The position numbers were made by a program, and so were the translations under genes. From Microbacterium sp. Clip185 (lineage in GTDB: Bacteria > Actinomycetota > Actinomycetes > Actinomycetales > Microbacteriaceae), in NCBI RefSeq assembly GCF_028743715.1, contig NZ_CP117996.1:1922001-1986000 (forward strand): a stretch of DNA of 64,000 bases, given 5' to 3'. The notes beneath the pieces are model-generated. The model was not told where the DNA came from and made no database searches. It saw only the letters and a program-made list of their open reading frames with translations. Each line of letters starts with the position of its first letter. Position 1 is the stretch's first letter. Shown here one piece after another: positions 15,360 to 22,632 of the stretch.

Positions 15360-16207
15360 CTCCGCGGTTCAGGAAGCCGCCCCACCGCCAGCATCATGCG
15401 AAACGCCAGGGCGGACACCAGCGCGCCGACCACGATCAACACCACGCCCTCGGGGCTCGAGTAGGCGGCGGATCCTTCCGGACGGAGCGCGAGCAGCACG
15501 AGGATCACCCAGGGTGCGAGCAGGCCCAGCACCGCAGCGCCCCGCACCCACGACTGCCGCGCATCCACTTCGGCGCGCACCGCCGCATCCGCCCGCACCG
15601 CGCTGGAGAGCGATCGCAGCACCGGAACCAGCTCGGTTCCGCCGACCTGCCGCGCCATCCGCAGCGTCTCGAGGATGCGGTCGGCCACCGGATCCGACAG
15701 CGCCACCTTCAACCGATCGAGGCTCGTCTCGAAGTGCCCGGATGCGGCGAGGTCGCGCGCGAAACCCGCGAAGGCGGGGCGCAGGGGCGTGGGCGCCGAG
15801 CTCTGCAACGACGCGAGGGCATCCGGCAAGGCGAAGCCGGCACGCACCGACGCGATGAGCAGATCGCAGACGTCGGGCCACAGTCCCCGCCGGATCTTGA
15901 GAAGCCGACGCGCTCGGCCACGAAGCCACAGCGTGGGAGCCGCAGCACCCGAGAGCGCGGCGAGCAGAGCGAAAGCCGGCACCTGGGTGAGCAACCAGGC
16001 GATCGCGGCCGCGAGCACCGCAGCGGCCGCGGAAGCGAGCAGCAGCGCGGTGACCGGCAGGTGCGCGAATCCTGCCTCCGCAAGCAGTCCTGCGCCCCGT
16101 GACACGCGCTGCTCGGAACGCTCGGTTGCCACTCGCGCCGGCCACAGCCGCGGCGCGAGCATGAGGAGGATTCCGGCGCCGAGAAGCGCGCCCAGCAGGA
16201 TCGTCAT
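15347..16207 (-). CDS. tadB: TadB-like pilus platform protein
   Basis: A 286-residue inner-membrane protein, full length for actinobacterial TadB: an N-terminal helix, two helices at about 50-100, the GspF/T2SSF cytoplasmic core (LLIASVRAGFALPDALASLQSSAP and RILETLRMARQVGGTELVPVLRSLSSAVRADAA), then two closing membrane helices. It overlaps tadA by 4 bases and tadC by 13. The gene is intact but lies between a split ATPase and a truncated TadC, so it can no longer form a working pilus machine here. Confidence 0.85.
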   Translation of the reverse strand: MTILLGALLGAGILLMLAPRLWPARVATERSEQRVSRGAGLLAEAGFAHLPVTALLLASAAAAVLAAAIAWLLTQVPAFALLAALSGAAAPTLWLRGRARRLLKIRRGLWPDVCDLLIASVRAGFALPDALASLQSSAPTPLRPAFAGFARDLAASGHFETSLDRLKVALSDPVADRILETLRMARQVGGTELVPVLRSLSSAVRADAAVRAEVDARQSWVRGAAVLGLLAPWVILVLLALRPEGSAAYSSPEGVVLIVVGALVSALAFRMMLAVGRLPEPRRWFG

Positions 16208-16899
16208 CGGGCCGCCTCGTACACGGGGACGACCTCGACCACACCGTCCATGACCTCACCCGTCGTCTGCATCACTTCGACGACGTGTCGCGCGCCACGG
16301 GCGTCCTGAGCACAGTGCACGACGAGGTCGATGCTCGACGCGATGGCGGGCACGACGAAGTCCCGGTCGATGTTGCGTCCCGCCAGCAGCGGCAGGGATG
16401 CGAGCTTGACGAGAGCGTCGCGCGCGGAGTTCGCGTGGATCGTCGCAGCACCCGGCACACCCGTGTTGAGGGCGAGGAGCAGATCGAGCGCCTCCGCGTC
16501 ACGCACCTCCCCGACGATGAGGCGGTCGGGCCGCATCCGGAGTGCTTCTTTCACCAGCCGCCGCAGCGTCACCTCACCCGTCCCCTCGAGACTGGGCTGG
16601 CGACCCTGCAGCGCCACGATGTCGTGCGCGTCGACCGCGAGCTCGAACGTCTCCTCGACCGTGATGATGCGCTGCTGGGGAGCGCATTCAGCGATCAGCG
16701 CCGCGAGCATCGTCGTCTTGCCGGCGTGCGTCGCCCCCGACACCAGGATGCTGTCGCCCTGCCGCATTGCCCGACTCAGCCGTTCGGCGACGTGCGGCGG
16801 CAGCGTGCCCGTGGCGACGAGCTGCGCCAGCCGACGGTAGCGCGGCAGGAACTTGCGGATGTTGACGGCCCAGTGCTTACGGGTGATCAACCCTCGCAT
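16204..16899 (-). pseudogene. tadA: tadA, 3' half (Walker ATPase domain)
   Basis: Encodes the C-terminal half of the TadA/CpaF secretion ATPase: AVNIRKFLPRYRRLAQLV, Walker A SGATHAGKTT, Asp box (VEETFEL), Walker B-like RLIVGEVRDAEAL and the His box (GAATIHANSARDA). True tadA sequence starts at the Ile codon 16885-16887; the four codons before it come from inserted DNA. The missing N-terminal half lies 12 kb away at 28967-29440, on the same strand and in a compatible frame. The Walker A Gly-x4-GKT is preserved, so decay is recent or limited. Confidence 0.88.
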
Positions 16900-17053
16900 G
16901 TTGCAGCGAATGCAACTGTTGACACTTGCAAACGAGGACTATTGGTCTCGGTCGGGCTGGTCCGCTCTGACCCTAACAGCGAGATCACGCGCCTCCCAAG
17001 ATCCGACTTGACTCGGTGATGCACTATCCCATACTTTGTTGCATCTAATGCAA
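16900..17053. repeat. Two TTGCA-N5-TGCAA palindromes at element left end
   Basis: GTTGCA-N5-TGCAAC at 16900-16916 and GTTGCA-N5-TGCAAG at 17038-17054 are near-identical dyads 138 bp apart. One is 11 bp inside the left junction; the other spans the start codon of the recombinase. They could be recombinase arm-binding or autoregulatory sites. Confidence 0.55.
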
Positions 17054-18160
17054 GATTTTGGGAGCTCTCCAGCCGCACTTCGACTGCTCACCTCGGCGTC
17101 GAACGTCGCTTTGGCGAACCCGGAGCAGCAGGTCTTCGACGCGATGATGGACGGCTGGCGGAATCAGCAGCTGTCGCGAGGGCTCCGTGAGCAGACCATC
17201 CAGAACCGCGTGGCGACGGTGGCCCGCTTCCGGGAGTTCGCGGACAAGCCGCCGTGGAAGTGGACGGTCGCTGACGTTGACGAGTTCACAAGGGAAGCCA
17301 CCGATCGCAGGCTGGCGCTGTCCACTCTGCGTCACCACCATGGCGCAATCCGCGGGTTCTGCGACTACCTGACGAATCCGTTGTACGACTGGATGGAGAT
17401 CTGCGAACGGGAGTTCGGCGAGATCCCGTCGCAGGTGTGCTTGCCATGGAACACGGTCGCGCATCGGTTTGAGTTCGAGGGCGACGGAAAGCGCCGGCCG
17501 TTCACCTACGACGAGGTGGAGCGCCTGTTCGACACCGCTGACGCCCGGGTTGAGTTGCTCGTGAGCTCGGGACGAAAAGGCGCGCTCGGGGCGCTGCGGG
17601 ACGCGCAGCTGCTGAAGACGGTCTACGCGTTCGGGCTGCGCCGCACCGAGGTGGTGATGCTCGACACCGTCGACCTGCACCACAACGCCAAGATGCGCCA
17701 ATGGGGACGCTACGGTGCGATCCACGTGCGGTGGGCGAAGGCGGCTGGCGGCGGCGCTCCTCGTCGTCGCACAGTGCTGCTGGTGCCGGAGTTCGACTGG
17801 TGGGTGCCGGGCATGCAGCAGTGGCTCGAACAGGCCCGGGAACGGTTTGCGCCCGGTGACGACCTCGACGCGCTCTGGGTGACCGAGCGACGCACCCGCC
17901 TGTCCGCCGGCTATCTCGACCGGAGGTTCGCGGAACTGCGGGACGAGGCCGGCCTGTCGAAGGATCTGACGCTGCACAGCCTCCGGCATTCCTACGTCAC
18001 GCACCTGCTCGAGTTCGGCTACGCCGAGCGATTCGTGCAGGAGCAGGTCGGGCACATGCACGCGTCGACGACGTCGATCTACGCCTCCGTCAGTTCGGAC
18101 TACAAGAACCGGGTGCTTGCAGAGGCATTGAAGGCCCTCATCGAAGGAGAAGCGGAATGA
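17048..18160 (+). CDS. Tyrosine recombinase of the trio (catalytically complete)
   Basis: A 370-residue site-specific recombinase. The N-terminal core-binding domain covers about 20-130. The catalytic domain has Arg I in AFGLRRTEVVML, the HSLRH box with His310/Arg313, the VGHMH box and the nucleophile Tyr345 (SIYASVSS), so all catalytic residues are present. Two starts are possible: TTG at 17036 and ATG at 17048; I took the ATG, which lies within the second TTGCA palindrome. Its stop overlaps the next gene by 4 bases. It most likely integrates the element at the GATCA core. Confidence 0.85.
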   Translation: MQDFGSSPAALRLLTSASNVALANPEQQVFDAMMDGWRNQQLSRGLREQTIQNRVATVARFREFADKPPWKWTVADVDEFTREATDRRLALSTLRHHHGAIRGFCDYLTNPLYDWMEICEREFGEIPSQVCLPWNTVAHRFEFEGDGKRRPFTYDEVERLFDTADARVELLVSSGRKGALGALRDAQLLKTVYAFGLRRTEVVMLDTVDLHHNAKMRQWGRYGAIHVRWAKAAGGGAPRRRTVLLVPEFDWWVPGMQQWLEQARERFAPGDDLDALWVTERRTRLSAGYLDRRFAELRDEAGLSKDLTLHSLRHSYVTHLLEFGYAERFVQEQVGHMHASTTSIYASVSSDYKNRVLAEALKALIEGEAE

Positions 18161-18492
18161 CCGTTGAACTTGAGACCGGATGGAACCTGCGCAGCGTGAT
18201 GGCGTCACGCGGCATCTTCCAGACCTCCAAGCTGAGACCTCTGCTTGAGGAGCGCGGCATCGGCCTCTCCCGAGAGCAGGTCTATCGGCTGGTGACGCAA
18301 CCGCCGCAACGGGTGCGTCTCGACGTCCTCGCCGCACTCTGCGACGCGCTGGAGTGCTCCCTCGACGATCTTGTGACGATCACCCGCCGCGAGGCCGCGG
18401 CCCCGATCGCCGTGGGCGAAGAAGCGACTCGCGGGTCGATCGGCGATCTCAGGCCCGTTCGCGCCACCATCCGCCGTCCACGCACCAAGTAG
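18157..18492 (+). CDS. Small HTH protein of the recombinase trio
   Basis: A 111-residue protein with a Cro/XRE-like helix-turn-helix at about residues 12-75 (LRPLLEERGIGLSREQVYRLVTQPPQRVRLDVLAALCDALECSLDDLV) and a basic C-terminal tail (RATIRRPRTK). The HTH_26 layout is typical of small regulators next to recombinases. It lies between the two recombinase genes with a 4-bp overlap on the left and 6 bases on the right, so the three are one operon. It may be a regulator or an accessory recombination factor. Confidence 0.75.
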   Translation: MTVELETGWNLRSVMASRGIFQTSKLRPLLEERGIGLSREQVYRLVTQPPQRVRLDVLAALCDALECSLDDLVTITRREAAAPIAVGEEATRGSIGDLRPVRATIRRPRTK

Positions 18493-18498
18493 ACCGTC

Positions 18499-20460
18499 GT
18501 GGCCAAGCCGCCGCAGGAGCCGCGTGTCGCAGAGGTCGTGATGCTCATCCAGTGGGTCGCGATCGAGATCCCGACGGAACGTCTCGTTGAGATCGTGAGC
18601 ACGGTCGCTCCGGTGCCGCTCACGCAACGCCTGCTCGAGCTCGCTCTCCTCAAGCAACCCGGAGTTCTCGAAGGACGTCACGCGAATGTGCCTGTGACGG
18701 TTCAGGACCTTGCGCACGCGCTCGTCGCCGAGGGCGCGAGTCGGGTTGTCCTGCCGACGTGCGAGTCGTGCGGCCGTGCTGTCCGCATGCCGCACAAGAC
18801 GCCGAGCGGCGGACGTCGCTGCTCCCGCTGCGAACGGAACGCCAGATCCGTCGCATGCGCGACCTGCGGCCAGGTGAGGCCAGTGCAGCGCACCATCGAC
18901 GGGAAGCGGTACTGCCGTGAATGCTGGCGTGCTGATCCCCGTTCCTTCGACCATTGCTCCCGGTGCGGTCAGCACGCGACCATCGTCGTCCGTCGCCCCG
19001 AGCTCGTCTGCCTGGCCTGTTACACCGCGCCAGTCAAGACCTGCGGGCTCTGCGGAGAGCCCGGCCGGGTCGCATCCCATCTCGACGGGCGACGCGTCTG
19101 CGCCCGCTGCTACTACGCGATGCGCACGCCGCAACCCTGCCCTGAATGCGGGCGCAAGGTGTTCCTCACCGGGTTCATGAACGACCAGAAGGTCTGCGCG
19201 GATTGCGCCGGCACGCCGATCACGATGGCGTGTCCCGGCTGCGGTTCAATCGAAGAAGTGCGCAAGCATCGCCTCTGCGCCGAGTGCCGCCGCCCGATCA
19301 CCATCCAGCGACTCCTCTGCGATGAGACCGGTGATATCCGCCCGGAGCTTCAGCCTCTTGCTGACTACCTGCTCACGCACCATGGCAAGGCGAATTCTCT
19401 GGAGCGGTGGCAGCACAAGAGCAAATGTGCCGCCGTGCTCCGCGAACTCGCCGAGGGAACCCTGCCTCTCGCCGCCGACGCGATCATGACCAGAGCCCAG
19501 TCGGGGCAGTCCGTGGCATTCCTCCTTTCGCTGCTGGTTCGCTCCGGCGTACTACCGGAGCTTGACGTCGAGGCCGCGCGCTTCGACCACTGGCTCGAGA
19601 ACTGGCTATCGGAGGTTGGGCACGCCGAAGACCGGCTTGTCCTGCGCCGGTACTGCACCTGGGAGTTGCTCCGTTCGACGCGCGCATTCCGGGCGGTGTC
19701 TCGCGGCCCGTCGAGCCCTGCGGCTGGCTTCCAACGGCAACGCGCAGCGCTCAAGTACTGTGCCGCGCTCCTGCACGAAATCCGATCGCAGCGCGAGACG
19801 CTCGCCACCTTCCCCCAACGCCGCCTCGACGCGTTCCTCACGGACTCCCCGAGTCAGCGGGACGCGTTGGCACCATTCACCCGCTGGTTGCGACGCCACC
19901 AGTTGAGCACCCTACGCGTCGAGTTCCGGCCGAGTCGCCTCGAGGGCCGGCACTACGAGTCCGACCATCGATGGCAGATGGCCCGTCGATTCCTCACCGA
20001 TTCGGACATGGACTCGAAGACCCGTGCTGCGGGCCTGCTCGTTCTCCTCTACGGCATCCAGCTCACCCGCATCATCACCCTCACCCGCGATCAGGTCGAC
20101 GCGACCTCCCAGCCCGTGAAGCTCACTATCGGGGCGGAACCTATCGAGCTCCCCAAGATTCTCGGAGACGCGATCATCGACCTGGTCGACGCGTCGATGC
20201 GCCATCCCGAAGGATGGCTATTCCCCGGCAGAAACCCGGGGCTCCATCTCACCCCGGGGCCGATCAGTCGCCGCCTCCGCGCCGAAGGGCTCCGCTCCGG
20301 AAGCGCCCGGACGACCGCCCTCATCGAACTCACCCGGCAGATGCACCCGCGGATCGTGTCCGACTTGCTCGGCATAACGCCGGCGTCGGCCGCCGCGTGG
20401 TCGCGCCTCGCCAGTGGGGACTGGTCCGACTACCCAAAGATCCGCTCGGTGTCCGACTGA
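18499..20460 (+). CDS. Large zinc-ribbon, recombinase-like protein of the trio
   Basis: A 653-residue protein starting at GTG 18499. Residues 88-263 hold twelve CxxC pairs (88/91, 108/111, 120/123, 139/142, 153/156, 171/174, 182/185, 201/204, 214/217, 233/236, 245/248, 260/263), enough for six zinc ribbons in tandem. Residues about 310-640 resemble a tyrosine-recombinase body (LLVLLYGIQLTRIITLTRDQV) but lack a convincing catalytic Tyr. In Tn554-type systems a second large protein assists the catalytic recombinase; this probably plays that part and may set target choice through its zinc domain (inference). Only 9 bases separate its stop from the convergent arsR stop. Confidence 0.75.
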   Translation: MAKPPQEPRVAEVVMLIQWVAIEIPTERLVEIVSTVAPVPLTQRLLELALLKQPGVLEGRHANVPVTVQDLAHALVAEGASRVVLPTCESCGRAVRMPHKTPSGGRRCSRCERNARSVACATCGQVRPVQRTIDGKRYCRECWRADPRSFDHCSRCGQHATIVVRRPELVCLACYTAPVKTCGLCGEPGRVASHLDGRRVCARCYYAMRTPQPCPECGRKVFLTGFMNDQKVCADCAGTPITMACPGCGSIEEVRKHRLCAECRRPITIQRLLCDETGDIRPELQPLADYLLTHHGKANSLERWQHKSKCAAVLRELAEGTLPLAADAIMTRAQSGQSVAFLLSLLVRSGVLPELDVEAARFDHWLENWLSEVGHAEDRLVLRRYCTWELLRSTRAFRAVSRGPSSPAAGFQRQRAALKYCAALLHEIRSQRETLATFPQRRLDAFLTDSPSQRDALAPFTRWLRRHQLSTLRVEFRPSRLEGRHYESDHRWQMARRFLTDSDMDSKTRAAGLLVLLYGIQLTRIITLTRDQVDATSQPVKLTIGAEPIELPKILGDAIIDLVDASMRHPEGWLFPGRNPGLHLTPGPISRRLRAEGLRSGSARTTALIELTRQMHPRIVSDLLGITPASAAAWSRLASGDWSDYPKIRSVSD

Positions 20461-20469
20461 CAACGAAGC

Positions 20470-20811
20470 TCAGCCCAGCAGCGCCTTCGCCGCGTCGGCG
20501 AGCGTGCCGGTGGTCGGCTGGTAGTACGCCCATTTCCCGCGCTGCTCGCGCGTGACGAGGCCGGCCTCGACGAGCAGCTTCATGTGGTGGGAGATCGTCG
20601 GCTGCGACAGGCCCACGGGGTCGGTGAGGTCGCAGACGCACATCTCGCCGGCGCTGCTCCCGACGATCATCGAGAGCAGCTTCACCCGCGTCGGGTCGCC
20701 GAGGGCCTTGAAGACCTTCGCGAGGTCGTGGGCGGTGCCGTCGTCCATCGCCTGGCCGGGGGTGCAGCAGGAGTCGGCGCTGGTGTCGATGGTGACGGGC
20801 AGTGCGTTCAT
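20470..20811 (-). CDS. arsR: ArsR-family arsenite-responsive repressor
   Basis: A 113-residue winged-helix repressor. The metal box GEMCVCDLTDPVGLSQPTISHHMKLL places Cys58 and Cys60 at the DNA-recognition helix, and an N-terminal pair sits at Cys15-Cys16 (SADSCCTPG). A Cys15/Cys16 plus Cys55 site is the published As(III) site type of Corynebacterium glutamicum ArsR, so this protein should sense arsenite the same way. It is divergent from the ArsO-like gene, with a matching operator at 20832-20849 and another upstream of the trxB-arsC operon. The start is the ATG just before the SCC motif; the open frame continues upstream against the ArsO gene but is a shadow there. Confidence 0.87.
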   Translation of the reverse strand: MNALPVTIDTSADSCCTPGQAMDDGTAHDLAKVFKALGDPTRVKLLSMIVGSSAGEMCVCDLTDPVGLSQPTISHHMKLLVEAGLVTREQRGKWAYYQPTTGTLADAAKALLG

Positions 20812-20831
20812 GGCTCTATTCTGCCCGACGT

Positions 20832-20849
20832 ATTGACATCTGTCGATAT
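20832..20849. promoter_or_regulatory. Putative ArsR operator between arsR and arsO
   Basis: ATTGACATCTGTCGATAT contains the dyad TTGACA-TC-TGTCGA (5 of 6 arm matches). Fifteen bases recur with one difference at 28798-28812 upstream of trxB, inside the same element. It is placed to control both divergent genes. Confidence 0.6.
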
Positions 20850-20892
20850 GAGCGTCAGGATCGTCTTGTCTCACATCGAAGAACGTCAATGC

Positions 20893-22224
20893 ATGGAGGT
20901 CGCAGTGAACCCTGTCGTCGTCATCGGTGCTGGTCCGCAGGGACTGGCCGCCGCAGCCCATCTGATCGAGCGGGGGCTCGAACCGCTCGTCCTGGAGTCC
21001 GGCGACGCCGCCGCTTCGGCTGTGACCGAATGGGGCCACGTGCGCTTGTTCTCGCCGTGGACGGAGCTCACCGACCCCGCGTCGCGACGTCTGCTGGAGC
21101 CGACTGGATGGTCGGCCCCGACGCAGGGCTACCCGACCGGCGCGCAGTGGATCGAGCGGTACCTCGCGCCCCTCAGCAATGTGCTCGGCGACCGCGTGCG
21201 CTACGGGACGCGGGTCGTCGGCGTCGGCCGGGAGGGCCGCGACCTCTCCGTCGACGCCGGCCGCGCCGAGCAGCCCTTCGTCGTCCACGTCGAGCGCGCG
21301 GACGGCACCGAGGAGCGGATCGAAGCGCGTGCGGTGATCGACGCTTCGGGCACCTGGCGCACTCCGAGCCCTGCCGGAGCTGACGGGCTGCCCGCGCTCG
21401 GGGAACGCGCTGCAGTCGATGCGGAGCTCCTGGAGCATCGCATGCCCGCGATCGAGGACGCGACCGCGCTGGCTGGCCAGCACATCGTGGTGGTCGGCAA
21501 CGGCCACTCCGCCGCGACGACGATCGGTACGCTCTCTCGCGTGGCCAAGCGCGAGCCGGGGACGCGGATCACCTGGGTGCTCCGGCGCGGCGCGGTCGGC
21601 AACACCTTCGGCGGCGGCAGCGCCGACGAGCTGCCCGAGCGCGGCGCGCTGGGACAGCGGGCGAAGAAGGCCGTCGAGGACGGGCTCGTCGATCTCGTCA
21701 CTGGATTCCGCACGGAGCAGGTCGTCATCGATGGCGGTCAGGCGGTGCTCATCGCGGAGGACGGCCGCCGGCTCGACCCTGCCGCTCGGGTGTTCGTCGC
21801 GACCGGCTTCCGCCCAGACTTGTCCTTCCTCTCGGAGATCCGTCTCGACCTCGACATGCGCCTGCAGGCCCCGTCGAAGATCGCTGCGGAGGTTGATCCG
21901 AACGTGCACTCGTGCGGCTCCGTGCGGGCCACGGGCGCTGCTGATCTCGCCCAGCCCGAGTCGGGCTTCTACATCGTCGGTGCGAAGTCCTACGGGCGTG
22001 CGCCGACGTTCCTCGCTCTGACCGGGTTCGAGCAGGTGCGCAGCGTCGTCGCCGCGATCGCCGGGGACCACGAGGCCGCCGAGCGCGTGGAGCTCGCTCT
22101 GCCGGACACCGGCGTGTGCGGAGGCTCCGGCCTCTTCGACGCGCCGGACGAGTCTGCCAGCACGGGATCGTGTTGCGCGCCGGCCCCGCAGCTCATCCAG
22201 CTCGGCGTGGGTTCGGCCTCGTAG
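20893..22224 (+). CDS. ArsO-like flavin-dependent monooxygenase with Cys-rich tail
   Basis: A 443-residue NAD(P)/FAD flavoprotein. The FAD motif GAGPQG lies near residue 12, a second dinucleotide motif (VVVGNGHSAATTIG) near residue 200 and the ATGF motif (VFVATGFRPD) in the C-terminal part, as in flavin-containing monooxygenases annotated ArsO in arsenic operons. The reaction in arsenic resistance is not settled. The last 40 residues carry an added tail with VCGGSG and SCCAP; the latter resembles the SCCTP As(III) site of the neighbouring ArsR. ATG 20893 was chosen; GTG 20905 is an alternative. Confidence 0.75.
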   Translation: MEVAVNPVVVIGAGPQGLAAAAHLIERGLEPLVLESGDAAASAVTEWGHVRLFSPWTELTDPASRRLLEPTGWSAPTQGYPTGAQWIERYLAPLSNVLGDRVRYGTRVVGVGREGRDLSVDAGRAEQPFVVHVERADGTEERIEARAVIDASGTWRTPSPAGADGLPALGERAAVDAELLEHRMPAIEDATALAGQHIVVVGNGHSAATTIGTLSRVAKREPGTRITWVLRRGAVGNTFGGGSADELPERGALGQRAKKAVEDGLVDLVTGFRTEQVVIDGGQAVLIAEDGRRLDPAARVFVATGFRPDLSFLSEIRLDLDMRLQAPSKIAAEVDPNVHSCGSVRATGAADLAQPESGFYIVGAKSYGRAPTFLALTGFEQVRSVVAAIAGDHEAAERVELALPDTGVCGGSGLFDAPDESASTGSCCAPAPQLIQLGVGSAS

Positions 22225-22261
22225 GTTCACTACCCATTCGGTTCATGTCAGTGCTGGCTGT

Positions 22262-22283
22262 ATAGTCAGTGTGTGCTGACTAT
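22262..22283. promoter_or_regulatory. CmtR operator (perfect inverted repeat)
   Basis: ATAGTCAG (22262-22269) and CTGACTAT (22276-22283) form a perfect 8-bp inverted repeat with a 6-base spacer, covering the GTG start of cmtR at 22273. Binding here would block both transcription and initiation of the cmtR-ATPase operon. Confidence 0.75.
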
Positions 22284-22632
22284 TGCTTCGCGTCTTGACG
22301 TCATGAACCGGCTCGGCCGGGCGATGGCGGACCCGACGCGTTCCCGGATCCTGATGACCCTGCTCGCCGGCCCGAGCTATCCCGCCGTGCTCTCGCGCGA
22401 GCTGAAACTGACCCGCTCGAACGTCTCGAACCACCTGACCTGCTTGCGCGACTGCGGGATCGTGGTCGCTGAGCCCGAGGGGAGGCAGACGCGCTACGAG
22501 ATCGCGGACCCGCACCTGGCGGCGGCGCTGACCGCGTTGGTGGACGTGACTCTCGCGGTAGACGAGCACGCGCCCTGCATGGACGCGGCGTGCACGGTGC
22601 CGGGCTGCTGCGGGATGGGAGCGAGCGAGTGA
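22273..22632 (+). CDS. cmtR: CmtR-type Cd(II)/Pb(II)-sensing repressor
   Basis: A 119-residue ArsR/SmtB-family winged-helix protein. Cys57 and Cys61 lie in the recognition region (SNHLTCLRDCG) and Cys102 near the C-terminus (APCMDAAC). These are exactly the positions that bind Cd/Pb in Mycobacterium tuberculosis CmtR, so the assignment to this subfamily is strong. The GTG start at 22273 lies within its own operator palindrome. The stop overlaps the GTG of the P-type ATPase (GTGA), giving a coupled sensor-exporter operon. Extra C-terminal Cys (VPGCCGMG) could modify metal affinity. Confidence 0.88.
   Translation: MLTIASRLDVMNRLGRAMADPTRSRILMTLLAGPSYPAVLSRELKLTRSNVSNHLTCLRDCGIVVAEPEGRQTRYEIADPHLAAALTALVDVTLAVDEHAPCMDAACTVPGCCGMGASE

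Noticed and set aside
20470..22230. Long open minus-strand frame of 586 codons
   Set aside because: Only the last 114 codons are the real arsR gene. The rest is antisense to the ArsO-like gene and has the Arg/His-rich composition of a shadow frame.
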